Shown: positions 1 through 8,531 of the stretch, piece by piece
Layout of the letters: each line of letters opens with the position of its first letter
Numbering within the stretch: the stretch's first letter is position 1
Assembly (NCBI GenBank): GCA_964571275.1
Contig: CAZNCQ010000062.1
Coordinates: 1-28,552, forward strand
Length of the DNA: 28,552 nt
Reading direction: 5' to 3'
Source: DASRQZ01 sp964571275
Lineage (GTDB): Bacteria; Myxococcota_A; Polyangia; Fen-1088
Translations under genes and position numbers: made by a program
Notes under the pieces: generated by a model
The model's input: only the letters and a program-made list of their open reading frames with translations
The model's database searches: none
Told to the model about the DNA's origin: nothing

Positions 1-641
1 ACCAGGATCACCACGCCGCGGTAGCTGTCGTACCAGCTGTCGAGCAGCAGCACGCGCAGCGGCCGGCTGGCATCACCGACGGGCGGCGGCACCTTGGCGA
101 CGATGGCCTCGAGGATCTCGTGGATCCCCTTCCCTTCCTTCGCCGACGCCAGGATCGCTTCGGAGGCGTCGATGCCGACGACCTCTTCGATCTGGCGGCG
201 CACGTTTTCGGGATCGGCGGCCGGCAGGTCGATCTTGTTGATCACCGGCAGGATCGTCAGGTTGTTGTTCACCGCCAGGTAGACGTTGGCCAGCGTCTGT
301 GCCTCGACGCCCTGGGACGCATCGACGACCAGCACCGCGCCCTCGCACGCGGCCAGCGAGCGCGAGACCTCGTAGTGAAAGTCGACGTGCCCGGGCGTGT
401 CGATGAGGTTCAGCTCATACGTCTGGCCGTCGTTCGCGGCGTAGGACAGCCGCACCGTCGCCGCCTTGATCGTGATGCCGCGCTCGCGCTCCAGCTCCAT
501 GCTGTCCATGAACTGCGCCTTGCGCTCGCGATCGGTCAGCGCGCCCGTGGCGTCGAGCAGACGATCGGCGAGCGTCGACTTGCCGTGATCGATGTGGGCG
601 ATGATGGAGAAGTTGCGAATCAGCTGCGTGGGCGTCGACAT
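1..641 (-). CDS. lepA: Elongation factor 4 (LepA), N-terminal part, cut by window edge
   Basis: Translational GTPase that acts on the ribosome (back-translocase / ribosome-biogenesis factor EF4). Only the first ~213 codons are present; the gene runs off the left edge. The start ATG is at 639-641 and gives MSTPTQLIRNFSIIAHIDHG, the typical LepA beginning. Visible GTPase motifs are the P-loop AHIDHGKST (residues ~15-23), the switch I region ERERGITIKA, DTPGHVDFHYEVSRSL (G3) and NKIDLPAADPE (G4). The combination IDLPAADPE with the YDSYRGVV segment near the window edge separates LepA from EF-G and from TypA. A ribbon-helix-helix gene lies 61 bases upstream on the same strand, so the two may be co-transcribed. 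No Shine-Dalgarno sequence is evident before the ATG. Confidence 0.96.
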   Translation of the reverse strand, partial: MSTPTQLIRNFSIIAHIDHGKSTLADRLLDATGALTDRERKAQFMDSMELERERGITIKAATVRLSYAANDGQTYELNLIDTPGHVDFHYEVSRSLAACEGAVLVVDASQGVEAQTLANVYLAVNNNLTILPVINKIDLPAADPENVRRQIEEVVGIDASEAILASAKEGKGIHEILEAIVAKVPPPVGDASRPLRVLLLDSWYDSYRGVVIL

Positions 642-702
642 GGTGCTGGAAGATTCAGGCGAGCGTTGAGGGGACGCGAGGGGTGTGCGCGGCGTTATCC
701 AC

Positions 703-900
703 TTACTTCGGGCGGACGTCCAGCGTGAGCTGACCCGGCAGCTGGTGCCCCTGTTTTTCGAGCACCATGTCGATCCCCTGGCGGATGTACTCCGCGACCG
801 GCACCTTCGTCTTGTCGTGCAACTGCTTGAGGCGCTCGCTCTGCTCGGGCGTGATGTAGATGGTCGTGGAGATCTTCTTCCGGCCCATTCGAAGTGACAT
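703..900 (-). CDS. Small ribbon-helix-helix (CopG/Arc-type) DNA-binding protein
   Basis: 65-residue protein with the shape of a ribbon-helix-helix repressor: a short beta segment (KKISTTIYITPE, ~8-19), helix A (QSERLKQLHDKTK), a turn (VPVAEY) and helix B (IRQGIDMVLEKQ), followed by a short polar tail. Such proteins dimerise and bind operator DNA through the strand. No toxin gene is adjacent, so an antitoxin role is not supported. It lies 61 bases upstream of lepA on the same strand. The start used is ATG 898-900; an in-frame ATG four codons later (886-888) is possible. The first is favoured because a -10-like TATCGT sits exactly 6 bases upstream of it, consistent with a leaderless transcript. 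The target is unknown. Confidence 0.8.
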   Translation of the reverse strand: MSLRMGRKKISTTIYITPEQSERLKQLHDKTKVPVAEYIRQGIDMVLEKQGHQLPGQLTLDVRPK

Positions 901-906
901 TGCATG

Positions 907-912
907 ACGATA
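907..912 (-). promoter_or_regulatory. -10-like hexamer TATCGT, leaderless-type promoter of the RHH gene
   Basis: On the minus strand TATCGT is followed by 6 bases and then the ATG at 900. There is no Shine-Dalgarno sequence. The spacing would put the transcript start at or next to the start codon. No convincing -35 hexamer is seen at the usual distance. Confidence 0.4.
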
Positions 913-1000
913 TGTGAACCGTCAATGCGCTTTGGGCCGTAGACGCGATCACATGAGCCCACACACGCGTCCCGACCGGATGGCGGCGCGAAACCAATAC

Positions 1001-1029
1001 TTGATGCGCAGAGCCTTTCGCCCTAGCTT
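1001..1029 (+). promoter_or_regulatory. Candidate promoter of the repeat lipoprotein gene
   Basis: TTGATG (1001-1006) and TAGCTT (1024-1029) are separated by 17 bases, a sigma-70-like arrangement. The -10-like box ends 8 bases before the ATG at 1038, so a transcript from it would have little or no leader. Both hexamers are only partial matches to consensus. Confidence 0.35.
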
Positions 1030-1037
1030 ATGGGGCC

Positions 1038-1850
1038 ATGACTCTTACGGCCGAAATGTCCGGAACGACTGGAGGAATGCTTGGCGCCCGGCGCGCCCTG
1101 ATGGTCGTCGCGCTGCTGGCGGCGGGCGGTCTTGGGGCCTGTGCCGACTCGCCGCAGCGCCGCGACGAGGCGGCGATGGCGCCCGCGAGCAACGCGTCCA
1201 ACGTTCCTCCGCCTCCCGCGGTCGACCGTTCCAAGTGCAGCGACAAGGGGAAGCAGATCGTCACCGCTGACACCAACCTCGACAAGAAGCCCGACGTCTG
1301 GAAGTTCTTCTCGACGGTGCAGCAGGGCGGGCAGTCGATCTCCGTGCTGTCGTGCAAGCAGGTCGACCTGAATCATGACGGCAAGGTCGATGTGGTCCAG
1401 TACTACGACGAGACCGGCAACCAGATGACCATGGAGCAGGCCGACCTGGACTTCGACGGCCAGTTCGACGTGACCATCTACTACGTCAACGGCAAGCGCG
1501 TGCGCAAGGAAGAGGACACCAACCTCGACAAGCAAGCCGACGTCTGGACGTACTACGAGGACGACAAGATCGTCCGCATCGAGCGCGACACCGACTACAA
1601 CGGCAAGGTCGACGAGTGGCAGTACTACGAGGGTGGCAAGCTCGATCGCATCGGCTACGACACCACCGGCACCGGCCGGCTCGATCGCTGGGACCGCGCG
1701 CCCGAGGGTGACACGGGCGGTGGCGCCGGTGAACCGGGCGGCGCCGCGCCTGCCGCGACCCCGCCGCCGGCCGGCACGACGCAGCCGCCGGCCGCGACCG
1801 CCCCGCCGCCGGCGTCGCCGCCCGCGGCCACGCAGACCGCGAAGAAGTAG
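1038..1850 (+). CDS. Lipoprotein with six EF-hand-like Asp-rich repeats and a Pro/Ala tail
   Basis: 270-residue predicted lipoprotein of unknown function. The signal peptide ends in a lipobox, GLGAC, with Cys35 as lipidation site. If the internal ATG at 1077 (Met14) is the true start, the signal peptide is a textbook 21 residues; GGAGG sits only one base before that ATG, so both starts are possible. After a Pro-rich linker come six units of the form D-x-[NDT]-x-[DNG]-x-x-x-D-x-[WV]-x-[YF]-[YF] starting near residues 78, 110, 136, 160, 184 and 208. The last four spacings are 26, 24, 24 and 24 residues. The Asp pattern resembles EF-hand/dockerin calcium loops, each followed by a strand ending in YY. 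The tail (~222-270) is Gly/Pro/Ala-rich and low complexity. It converges on lysC with an 18-base gap. Calcium binding is inferred from the motif alone. Confidence 0.85.
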   Translation: MTLTAEMSGTTGGMLGARRALMVVALLAAGGLGACADSPQRRDEAAMAPASNASNVPPPPAVDRSKCSDKGKQIVTADTNLDKKPDVWKFFSTVQQGGQSISVLSCKQVDLNHDGKVDVVQYYDETGNQMTMEQADLDFDGQFDVTIYYVNGKRVRKEEDTNLDKQADVWTYYEDDKIVRIERDTDYNGKVDEWQYYEGGKLDRIGYDTTGTGRLDRWDRAPEGDTGGGAGEPGGAAPAATPPPAGTTQPPAATAPPPASPPAATQTAKK

Positions 1851-1868
1851 CTTCGCGCGCGGCGGCGC

Positions 1869-3092
<1,224 letters not shown>

Positions 3093-3155
3093 GGCGCGGG
3101 CACTCTCCAACACCCGCCCGACGTCGTCAAGACCGACGACGGGCTGAACCTCGGC

Positions 3156-3161
3156 TAAGCT
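3156..3161 (+). promoter_or_regulatory. -10-like TAAGCT upstream of cutA
   Basis: TAAGCT lies 8 bases before the cutA ATG and no Shine-Dalgarno sequence is present. It is one of several near-start TANNNT boxes in this window. Confidence 0.3.
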
Positions 3162-3169
3162 CGCGTCAA

Positions 3170-3493
3170 ATGGCTGAGGCAATCGAGGTTCACATCACCG
3201 CTCCCGACGTCGAGCGCGCCGCGGAGATGGCGCGCACCCTGGTCGGCGAAGGCCTGTGCGCTTGCGTCAACATCGTCAAGGATGTGCGGTCGATCTACGT
3301 CTACGAAGGCCGCATCCACGATGAGCCCGAGGTCCTGTGCGTCGCCAAGACGCGGCACGACCTCTTCGCGCGCCTGGAGGCGCGTGTGCGCGAGCTGCAC
3401 CCGTACGAGGTCCCGGAGATCCTCGCGTTCGCCGTCGAGGAGGGCAGCGCGGCGTACCTGGATTGGCTGCGCGCGTCGACGGCGGCGACATAG
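3170..3493 (+). CDS. cutA: Divalent-cation tolerance protein CutA
   Basis: 107-residue member of the CutA1 family: small, very stable trimers with a ferredoxin-like fold linked genetically to copper/divalent-metal tolerance. Diagnostic segments are EGLCACVNIV (~27-36), SIYVYEGRIHDEPEVLCVAKT and ELHPYEVPEILAF near the end. The length matches the family. It begins at ATG 3170, divergent from lysC, and is alone in its transcription unit; a strong hairpin at 3503-3543 follows its stop. There is no ribosome-binding site; a TAAGCT box sits 8 bases before the start. The biochemical role of the family is still poorly defined. Confidence 0.95.
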   Translation: MAEAIEVHITAPDVERAAEMARTLVGEGLCACVNIVKDVRSIYVYEGRIHDEPEVLCVAKTRHDLFARLEARVRELHPYEVPEILAFAVEEGSAAYLDWLRASTAAT

Positions 3494-3502
3494 CTGCTGG
3501 GA

Positions 3503-3543
3503 GGACCTCCTCACCCAAACCCGGGGTCGGGGTGAGGAGGTCC
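3503..3543. terminator. Bidirectional hairpin terminator between cutA and the sulfatase gene
   Basis: Perfect 14-bp inverted repeat: GGACCTCCTCACCC (3503-3516) and GGGTGAGGAGGTCC (3530-3543), with a 13-base loop (3517-3529). It lies 9 bases after the cutA stop and 4 bases from the end of the convergent sulfatase gene. The CTCACCC / GGGTGAG composition resembles intergenic REP-like elements common in high-GC proteobacteria; that resemblance is from memory, not a search. Confidence 0.65.
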
Positions 3544-3547
3544 GGCG

Positions 3548-6316
3548 CTAGCGCGTCGGGGACGCGCGCGCCCGCAGCGTCGCCAGCGCTTCCTGCGTCG
3601 CGGCGATGACCGTGGTCTCGGTCTCCTGCTTGAGCGCGTGCTCCAGCGCCGGGATCACCGACGGTTCGCCCAGCTTGGCGAGCGCCTTCGCCGCCTGCAC
3701 GCGCACCGGCACATAGCTGTCGGCGTGCAGGCGCTCGACCAGCGCGTCGCACGCCGCCGGATCGCCGATCGCGCCCAGGGCATCGACCATCTCACGGCGG
3801 TTCTGGACCTCGGGCAAGTGCGCCAGCAACGCCGGCACCGCGCGCCGATCATGCAGCTGGCCAAGCGTGATGATGATGAGCCGGCACAGCAGCACGTCGT
3901 CGCAGTGGTCGAGCGCCTCGTTCATGGCCGGCACACCGCTCGTGTCGCCGATCTTCGCCAGCGCCAGCGCCGCGCGAATGCGCAGCAGGCGGGCCGCCGA
4001 CGGGTTGGCGACGACCGCGTGGACGCGTTCCCTCGCACCGACGTCACCCAGCCGAACCGCGCCGATCGCCGCGCAATCGGCGACGGCCACGTCGCGATCG
4101 TGCATCGCCTGCGCGAAGAAGGCCGCCGTCTCTGGCCGGGGCGGCAGCGCCAGCAGCAGCTCGCCCGCCTCGCGCCGGATCGCCAGCGATTCATGCGACA
4201 CCAGCAGCGCACCCAGATCGGGCGCCGCCAGCAGATCGCCGAGCCGGCCACGCTCGATCGCGCGCGGCACCGGCCCGCCTTCGGGATTCGACTCCCCGCG
4301 CGCCAGCAACGGCTCGAGCCGCATGTGCCCGTCGAGCCAGTCGTCGAGCATGCGGCGCAGCGCGGCCGTCCGTTCGGGCCGCTCGTCGGCCAGGTTGCGC
4401 TTCTCCCCGGGATCGGTCGACAGGTCGTAATAGGCGCAAAAGCCCCAGTTCAGGTCGCAGATCAGCTTCTCCTTGCGCCAGACGATCATGCGCTTGTCCT
4501 CGACCTCGGCGAACGCCGGCGGCAAGCGGTCGGGGTCAGCCGGCGGCGTCGCCAGCCAGGGGCCGAGGTCCGTTCCTCGCATGCGAGCCGGCACCGGGAT
4601 GTCGAGCAGGTTCAGCACGGTCGGCGTGACGTCGATGAGCTCCACCGGGTTCGGCACCACGCGCGGAGCCACGCCCGGGACGTTCACGATGAGCGGGATG
4701 TGCAGCTGCTCGTCGTACAGCGTCGAGCCGTGGTAACGCCCCCCGTGCTCATCGAACTCCTCGCCGTGATCGGCGGCCAGGATGATGATCGCGCGCGGGC
4801 GGGTGCGGTGCAGGTACGCGACGAGCCGGCCGATCGCGCGGTCGACGTAGGCGATCTCGCTGTCGTAGCGATCGATGTCGGTCGGTCCGAACGGAAAGTC
4901 GGCGTGCGCTTCGTACGGTTCGTGCGGCTCGAAGAAGTGCACCCAGACGAACGCCTTCGGCGGTTTGGTCGTGTCGAAATACGCCTCGATCTGGTCGACC
5001 CGGCGTTCGGCATCGAGGTACTCGAACTTCACGTACTCGAAGTTGAAGTAGGTGTCGGCGTAGGCCTTCAGCTTCTGCGCGTCGACGAAGAAGACCGCGG
5101 GCGGAAAGAACGCGGCGGTGCGCCAGCCGTCGTGGCGCAGCATGGTCGCGATCGGGTCGTGCGCCTCGCCGGGCGCCAGCCGCGCCAGCGTCGGGAAATA
5201 CTTGCCGGTCAGCATCGACGCCACCGAGAACGACGTGTGCGGCGCCTGCGCGTACGCCCGCTCGAAGCGCGTGCCGGTGCGCGCGAGCGCGTCGATGTGG
5301 GGCGTCGTCGGTCGCTTGTAGCCGTAGGCACCGACGTGGTCGGCGCGCAGCGCATCGATGGTGATCACCACGACGTCGGCGTCGGGGCGGCGCGGCCCTT
5401 CGGGCAGCGGCGGCAGCGCCGCCTCGGCCGCCTCGCGCTCGCTGGCGGCTACGGTCAGCGGCGCCAGCGACAGCGGCACCGCGTGCAGCACCAGGCCGAC
5501 GATCGCCGTGCGCTCGTACGACGCGAAACGCAGGATCTGGCTGCGTCGCAGCTGCCAGACTCCGCCCGCGCCGATCGCGAGCAGCACCAGCGTGAGACCC
5601 GCCAGCCATCGGAACGCCGGCCCCGGCCGCGGAACGCCACCGGCAAGCAAACCCAGGAGCAGCCGGGCCGCCAGCACCGCCAGGACCAGGGTCCCGATCG
5701 AGAGCGAAATGTGGAACCAGACGTAGAGCCGCGGCAGGACCTCGCGGTTCGCGATCTGCAGCGCGATCGCCAGCCCCGCCAGGCCGAGGGCCGTGGCGCG
5801 GATGCGCCTGCGCTGCGGTCGCGTCGCGCCGGGCAGGAGCGCCAGCAGGTCCGTGAAGCGGCCGGCCGCATGATAGGTCAGCGTCGCGCCCATCACCGCG
5901 ACGAGCAGGGACAGGACGTGGTGCGCCGGCATCTCGGCCGCGCGATGGCCGCGAAACATCGCGACCCCGTCATAGAGCCAGAGCGGCGCCGTCACCAGCG
6001 CCGCCGCGATCTGGGTCGCCCGCCGCCGGCGCTCGCGCCGGCTCGGACGAGCGACGATCCCCTCCCCGATCCGGATCGCGAGGCCCGCGACCAGCCCCAC
6101 CGCGCCCAGCAGACTTGCCGCCAGCAGCACCAACCAGATCGCCTTGGGCCAGCCCAGGCCGCCGATGCCGCGGAGCACCGCCGTGAGCGCATCGCCGATG
6201 CCAGCGAGGCTGCCTCCGACGATGCCGGCGAGCGGCCAGATCCACGGTGACGTACGCACGGCGCCCGTGTTCGCCGCACGGCTGCTCGACGGATTCGAAT
6301 CCACGGCGGGGTCCAT
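3548..6316 (-). CDS. Membrane sulfatase-like (alkaline-phosphatase fold) protein with C-terminal HEAT repeats
   Basis: 922 residues. The N-terminal ~300 residues hold about seven or eight hydrophobic membrane segments. The sulfatase/phosphotransferase fold starts at VVVITIDALRADHVGAYGY (metal ligand Asp321). The nucleophile site aligns as HTSFSVASMLTGKYF, placing Thr361 where sulfatases carry the formylglycine Cys/Ser, with no C/S-x-P-x-R motif. HFFEPHEPYE and ADHGEEFDEHGGRYHGST supply further metal-binding residues. A Thr nucleophile is known in LtaS- and EptA-type phospho-group transferases, so hydrolysis of sulfate esters should not be assumed. From ~690 to the end are HEAT-like helical repeats (AKIGDTSGVPAMNEAL, GAIGDPAACDALVERL, AKLGEPSVIPALEHAL). 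Start ATG 6314-6316 lies 5 bases after the recG stop, suggesting translational coupling. The frame is open far upstream, but that stretch is antiframe to recG. Confidence 0.88.
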   Translation of the reverse strand: MDPAVDSNPSSSRAANTGAVRTSPWIWPLAGIVGGSLAGIGDALTAVLRGIGGLGWPKAIWLVLLAASLLGAVGLVAGLAIRIGEGIVARPSRRERRRRATQIAAALVTAPLWLYDGVAMFRGHRAAEMPAHHVLSLLVAVMGATLTYHAAGRFTDLLALLPGATRPQRRRIRATALGLAGLAIALQIANREVLPRLYVWFHISLSIGTLVLAVLAARLLLGLLAGGVPRPGPAFRWLAGLTLVLLAIGAGGVWQLRRSQILRFASYERTAIVGLVLHAVPLSLAPLTVAASEREAAEAALPPLPEGPRRPDADVVVITIDALRADHVGAYGYKRPTTPHIDALARTGTRFERAYAQAPHTSFSVASMLTGKYFPTLARLAPGEAHDPIATMLRHDGWRTAAFFPPAVFFVDAQKLKAYADTYFNFEYVKFEYLDAERRVDQIEAYFDTTKPPKAFVWVHFFEPHEPYEAHADFPFGPTDIDRYDSEIAYVDRAIGRLVAYLHRTRPRAIIILAADHGEEFDEHGGRYHGSTLYDEQLHIPLIVNVPGVAPRVVPNPVELIDVTPTVLNLLDIPVPARMRGTDLGPWLATPPADPDRLPPAFAEVEDKRMIVWRKEKLICDLNWGFCAYYDLSTDPGEKRNLADERPERTAALRRMLDDWLDGHMRLEPLLARGESNPEGGPVPRAIERGRLGDLLAAPDLGALLVSHESLAIRREAGELLLALPPRPETAAFFAQAMHDRDVAVADCAAIGAVRLGDVGARERVHAVVANPSAARLLRIRAALALAKIGDTSGVPAMNEALDHCDDVLLCRLIIITLGQLHDRRAVPALLAHLPEVQNRREMVDALGAIGDPAACDALVERLHADSYVPVRVQAAKALAKLGEPSVIPALEHALKQETETTVIAATQEALATLRARASPTR

Positions 6317-6321
6317 ACCGC

Positions 6322-8529
6322 CTATCCGGTCTCCGCGCCGTACACCGCTCCGGCTGCCCAGCGCGCGAGCACCGCGGCGCGCAGGCGCTCGTGCTCGGGG
6401 CGCACCAGCGCGGGATCGTCGACTTCGATGCGGTCGCGCTCGACGCGGGCCAGCTCCAGCAGATCGACGTAGGCCGCCGGATCGTCGCAGCGCCAGCGCG
6501 GCGTGCCCGCCTGGCGCGCCCCGAAGATGTCGCCGTGCCCGCGCAGCGCCAGGTCGGCTTCGGCGATGCGAAATCCGTCGCGCGTCGCCGCGAGCTCGGC
6601 CAGCCGCTGTCCCGCATCGCCATGTGCCGGCACCGCCGAGGTCGTGCACAGCAGACAGGCGCCGCCGAATGCGCCGCGCCCTACCCGCCCGCGCAGCTGG
6701 TGCAGCTGCGCCAGGCCGAAACGGTCGGCTTCCTCGACCAGCATCACGGTTGCGTTGGGTACGTCGATGCCGAGCTCGATCACCGTGGTGGCGACCAGCA
6801 CGTCGATCGCGCCGCCCGCGAACGCGCGCAGGCGCGCCTCTTTCGTGGCGGCATCGAGCTCGCCGTGCAGCAGCCCGACGCGGACGCCCGCCGGTCCCAG
6901 CGCGCGGCGCAGCTCGGCGGCGCGCGCCACCGCGGTGATCGCGCCTGCGCGCTCGGCGCGCGTGCGCACCGGACAGACCACGTACGCCTGCCGACCGGCG
7001 CGCACCGCGGCTTCCAGGCGTGCCTGCGCGTTCGCGCGCCCCTCGTCGCCCGACAAGATCTCGGTCTCGACCGGCTGGCGGCCCGGCGGCAGCTCGCGCA
7101 GGAAGGTCACGTCGAGATCGCCATAGAGCGTCAGCGCCAGCGTGCGCGGGATCGGAGTGGCCGACATCACCAGCAGGTGCGGAATGAGCGCAGAGCCGCC
7201 GTCGCCGGCGCGGCGCAGGCGCGCGCGTTGCGCGACGCCGAAACGGTGCTGCTCGTCGACGATCGCCAGCGTCAGGTCGGCGAAGTCGGGCGGCGACTCG
7301 AGCAACGCCTGCGTCCCGACCAGCAGCTGGATCTCGCCGGCGCGGCAGCGGGCGAGCGTTTCGGCGCGCTCGGCACGCGACATCGACGACGTGAAGCGCG
7401 CCGCGCGCAACGAGGAGCCCGCGAGGCGCGCGGCGAGCGCGGTCAGCGTGCGCAGGTGTTGCTCGACCAGCACCTCGGTCGGCGCCATCAACAGCGTTTG
7501 CCCGCCCGCGGCCGCCGCGAGCGCCGCCGCCGCGAACGCGACGGCGGTCTTGCCGCTGCCGACGTCGCCGGCCAGCAAGCGCTGCATCGGGTGGGGTCGC
7601 GCCATGTCCCCGGCGATGTCGTCGATCGCCTGCGCCTGCGCGGCGGTCAGCTCGAACGGCAGCGCGGCGCGAACCGCGCGCAGAACCGCGCCGACGTCGA
7701 CATCCGCGCAAGCCCGCGCCGCGCCGGCGCGCGCCTGCCGCCGCCCGGCGGCCAGGCCCAGCTGCACGACCAGGAGATCCTCGAATGCCAGCCGCCGTCG
7801 TGCCGACGCGCGCTGCCGCGCGAGCTCGTCCGGCGACGACTCGTCCGACCACGACCCCGGCCGCGCGTGGATCGTGCGCAGCGCCGCGCCGATGGGCGGC
7901 AATCCCAGCCGCGCACGCATCTGCGCGCCGAGCGCCTCGGGCACGCGCTCACCGTAACGGTCGACCGCGGTGGCGATGACCTTTTCCAGCACGCGCGCGC
8001 CGACGCCGGTGATCGCCGGGTAACGCGCGCGAATGCCCGCGCCGAGGTCTGCCGGTCTCTCCGGCTCGCCCGGCCCCAGCCGCTGCACCGACGGTTGGAC
8101 AATCTCGAAGACGAGGCCCGGCTCGCCGGCCCCGTCTTCGAGTCGCCGCAACGGACCCGCGAGCGCGACGGCCGCGCCCTTGGTGAAGCTCTTCTGCATG
8201 CCGCGCGGCGGTCGGAACCACCGCGCGCGCACGCGCATTCCATCCTGCTCGACGAACACGTCGAGCAAACGATGCGGAAAGATCCGCACGCGCGCCACCG
8301 TTCCGCGCACCAAAACCGTCGTCCCCGACGGAACCGACGCCAGCGCCGCGATCGGCGTCACCCGCCGGAGATCGTCGTAGCGGCGCGGCAGATGAAACAG
8401 CAGATCCGTGATCGTCGCCAACCCGCGCGCCCGCAGGCGTTCGCCGGTCCGTGGGCCCACGCCCGGCACGTGATCGATCCCGTCGTCGAGGCCGAGCCCC
8501 GCGCTCACCGGCACTGCAACTTCCTGCAC
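6322..8529 (-). CDS. recG: ATP-dependent DNA helicase RecG
   Basis: 735 residues; branched-DNA helicase that remodels stalled forks and Holliday junctions. Order: an N-terminal helix-hairpin-like segment (DHVPGVGPRTGERL), LLFHLPRRYDDL leading into the OB/wedge domain, then the helicase core. Walker A is GDVGSGKT (Lys327), followed by APTEVLVEQH, the DEQHRFG Walker B box, MSATPIPRTLALTLYGD, and the RecG-typical LHGEL...K and QLRGRVGRG motifs. The length is slightly above E. coli RecG (693). It starts 2 bases after the stop of the FHA gene and ends 5 bases before the sulfatase-like gene, so it is embedded in a four-gene minus-strand run. Confidence 0.97.
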   Translation of the reverse strand: MQEVAVPVSAGLGLDDGIDHVPGVGPRTGERLRARGLATITDLLFHLPRRYDDLRRVTPIAALASVPSGTTVLVRGTVARVRIFPHRLLDVFVEQDGMRVRARWFRPPRGMQKSFTKGAAVALAGPLRRLEDGAGEPGLVFEIVQPSVQRLGPGEPERPADLGAGIRARYPAITGVGARVLEKVIATAVDRYGERVPEALGAQMRARLGLPPIGAALRTIHARPGSWSDESSPDELARQRASARRRLAFEDLLVVQLGLAAGRRQARAGAARACADVDVGAVLRAVRAALPFELTAAQAQAIDDIAGDMARPHPMQRLLAGDVGSGKTAVAFAAAALAAAAGGQTLLMAPTEVLVEQHLRTLTALAARLAGSSLRAARFTSSMSRAERAETLARCRAGEIQLLVGTQALLESPPDFADLTLAIVDEQHRFGVAQRARLRRAGDGGSALIPHLLVMSATPIPRTLALTLYGDLDVTFLRELPPGRQPVETEILSGDEGRANAQARLEAAVRAGRQAYVVCPVRTRAERAGAITAVARAAELRRALGPAGVRVGLLHGELDAATKEARLRAFAGGAIDVLVATTVIELGIDVPNATVMLVEEADRFGLAQLHQLRGRVGRGAFGGACLLCTTSAVPAHGDAGQRLAELAATRDGFRIAEADLALRGHGDIFGARQAGTPRWRCDDPAAYVDLLELARVERDRIEVDDPALVRPEHERLRAAVLARWAAGAVYGAETG

Positions 8530-8531
8530 GC

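Noticed and set aside
703..900. RHH protein as antitoxin of a toxin-antitoxin pair
   Set aside because: The neighbours are lepA and a divergent lipoprotein gene; no toxin-sized partner is present.
3093..3169. Lysine riboswitch upstream of lysC
   Set aside because: The lysC-cutA gap is only 77 bases, too short for the lysine riboswitch, and no matching structure is visible.
3093..3182. Longer lysC starting at TTG 3182
   Set aside because: It adds residues absent from aspartate kinases and runs into cutA. A TTG with GGAGAG in front gives the usual length.
6317..7852. Upstream extension of the sulfatase-like frame, making a ~1434-residue protein
   Set aside because: The extension is an Arg/Ala-rich out-of-frame reading of recG, and the family-like sequence begins at the ATG at 6316, right after the recG stop.
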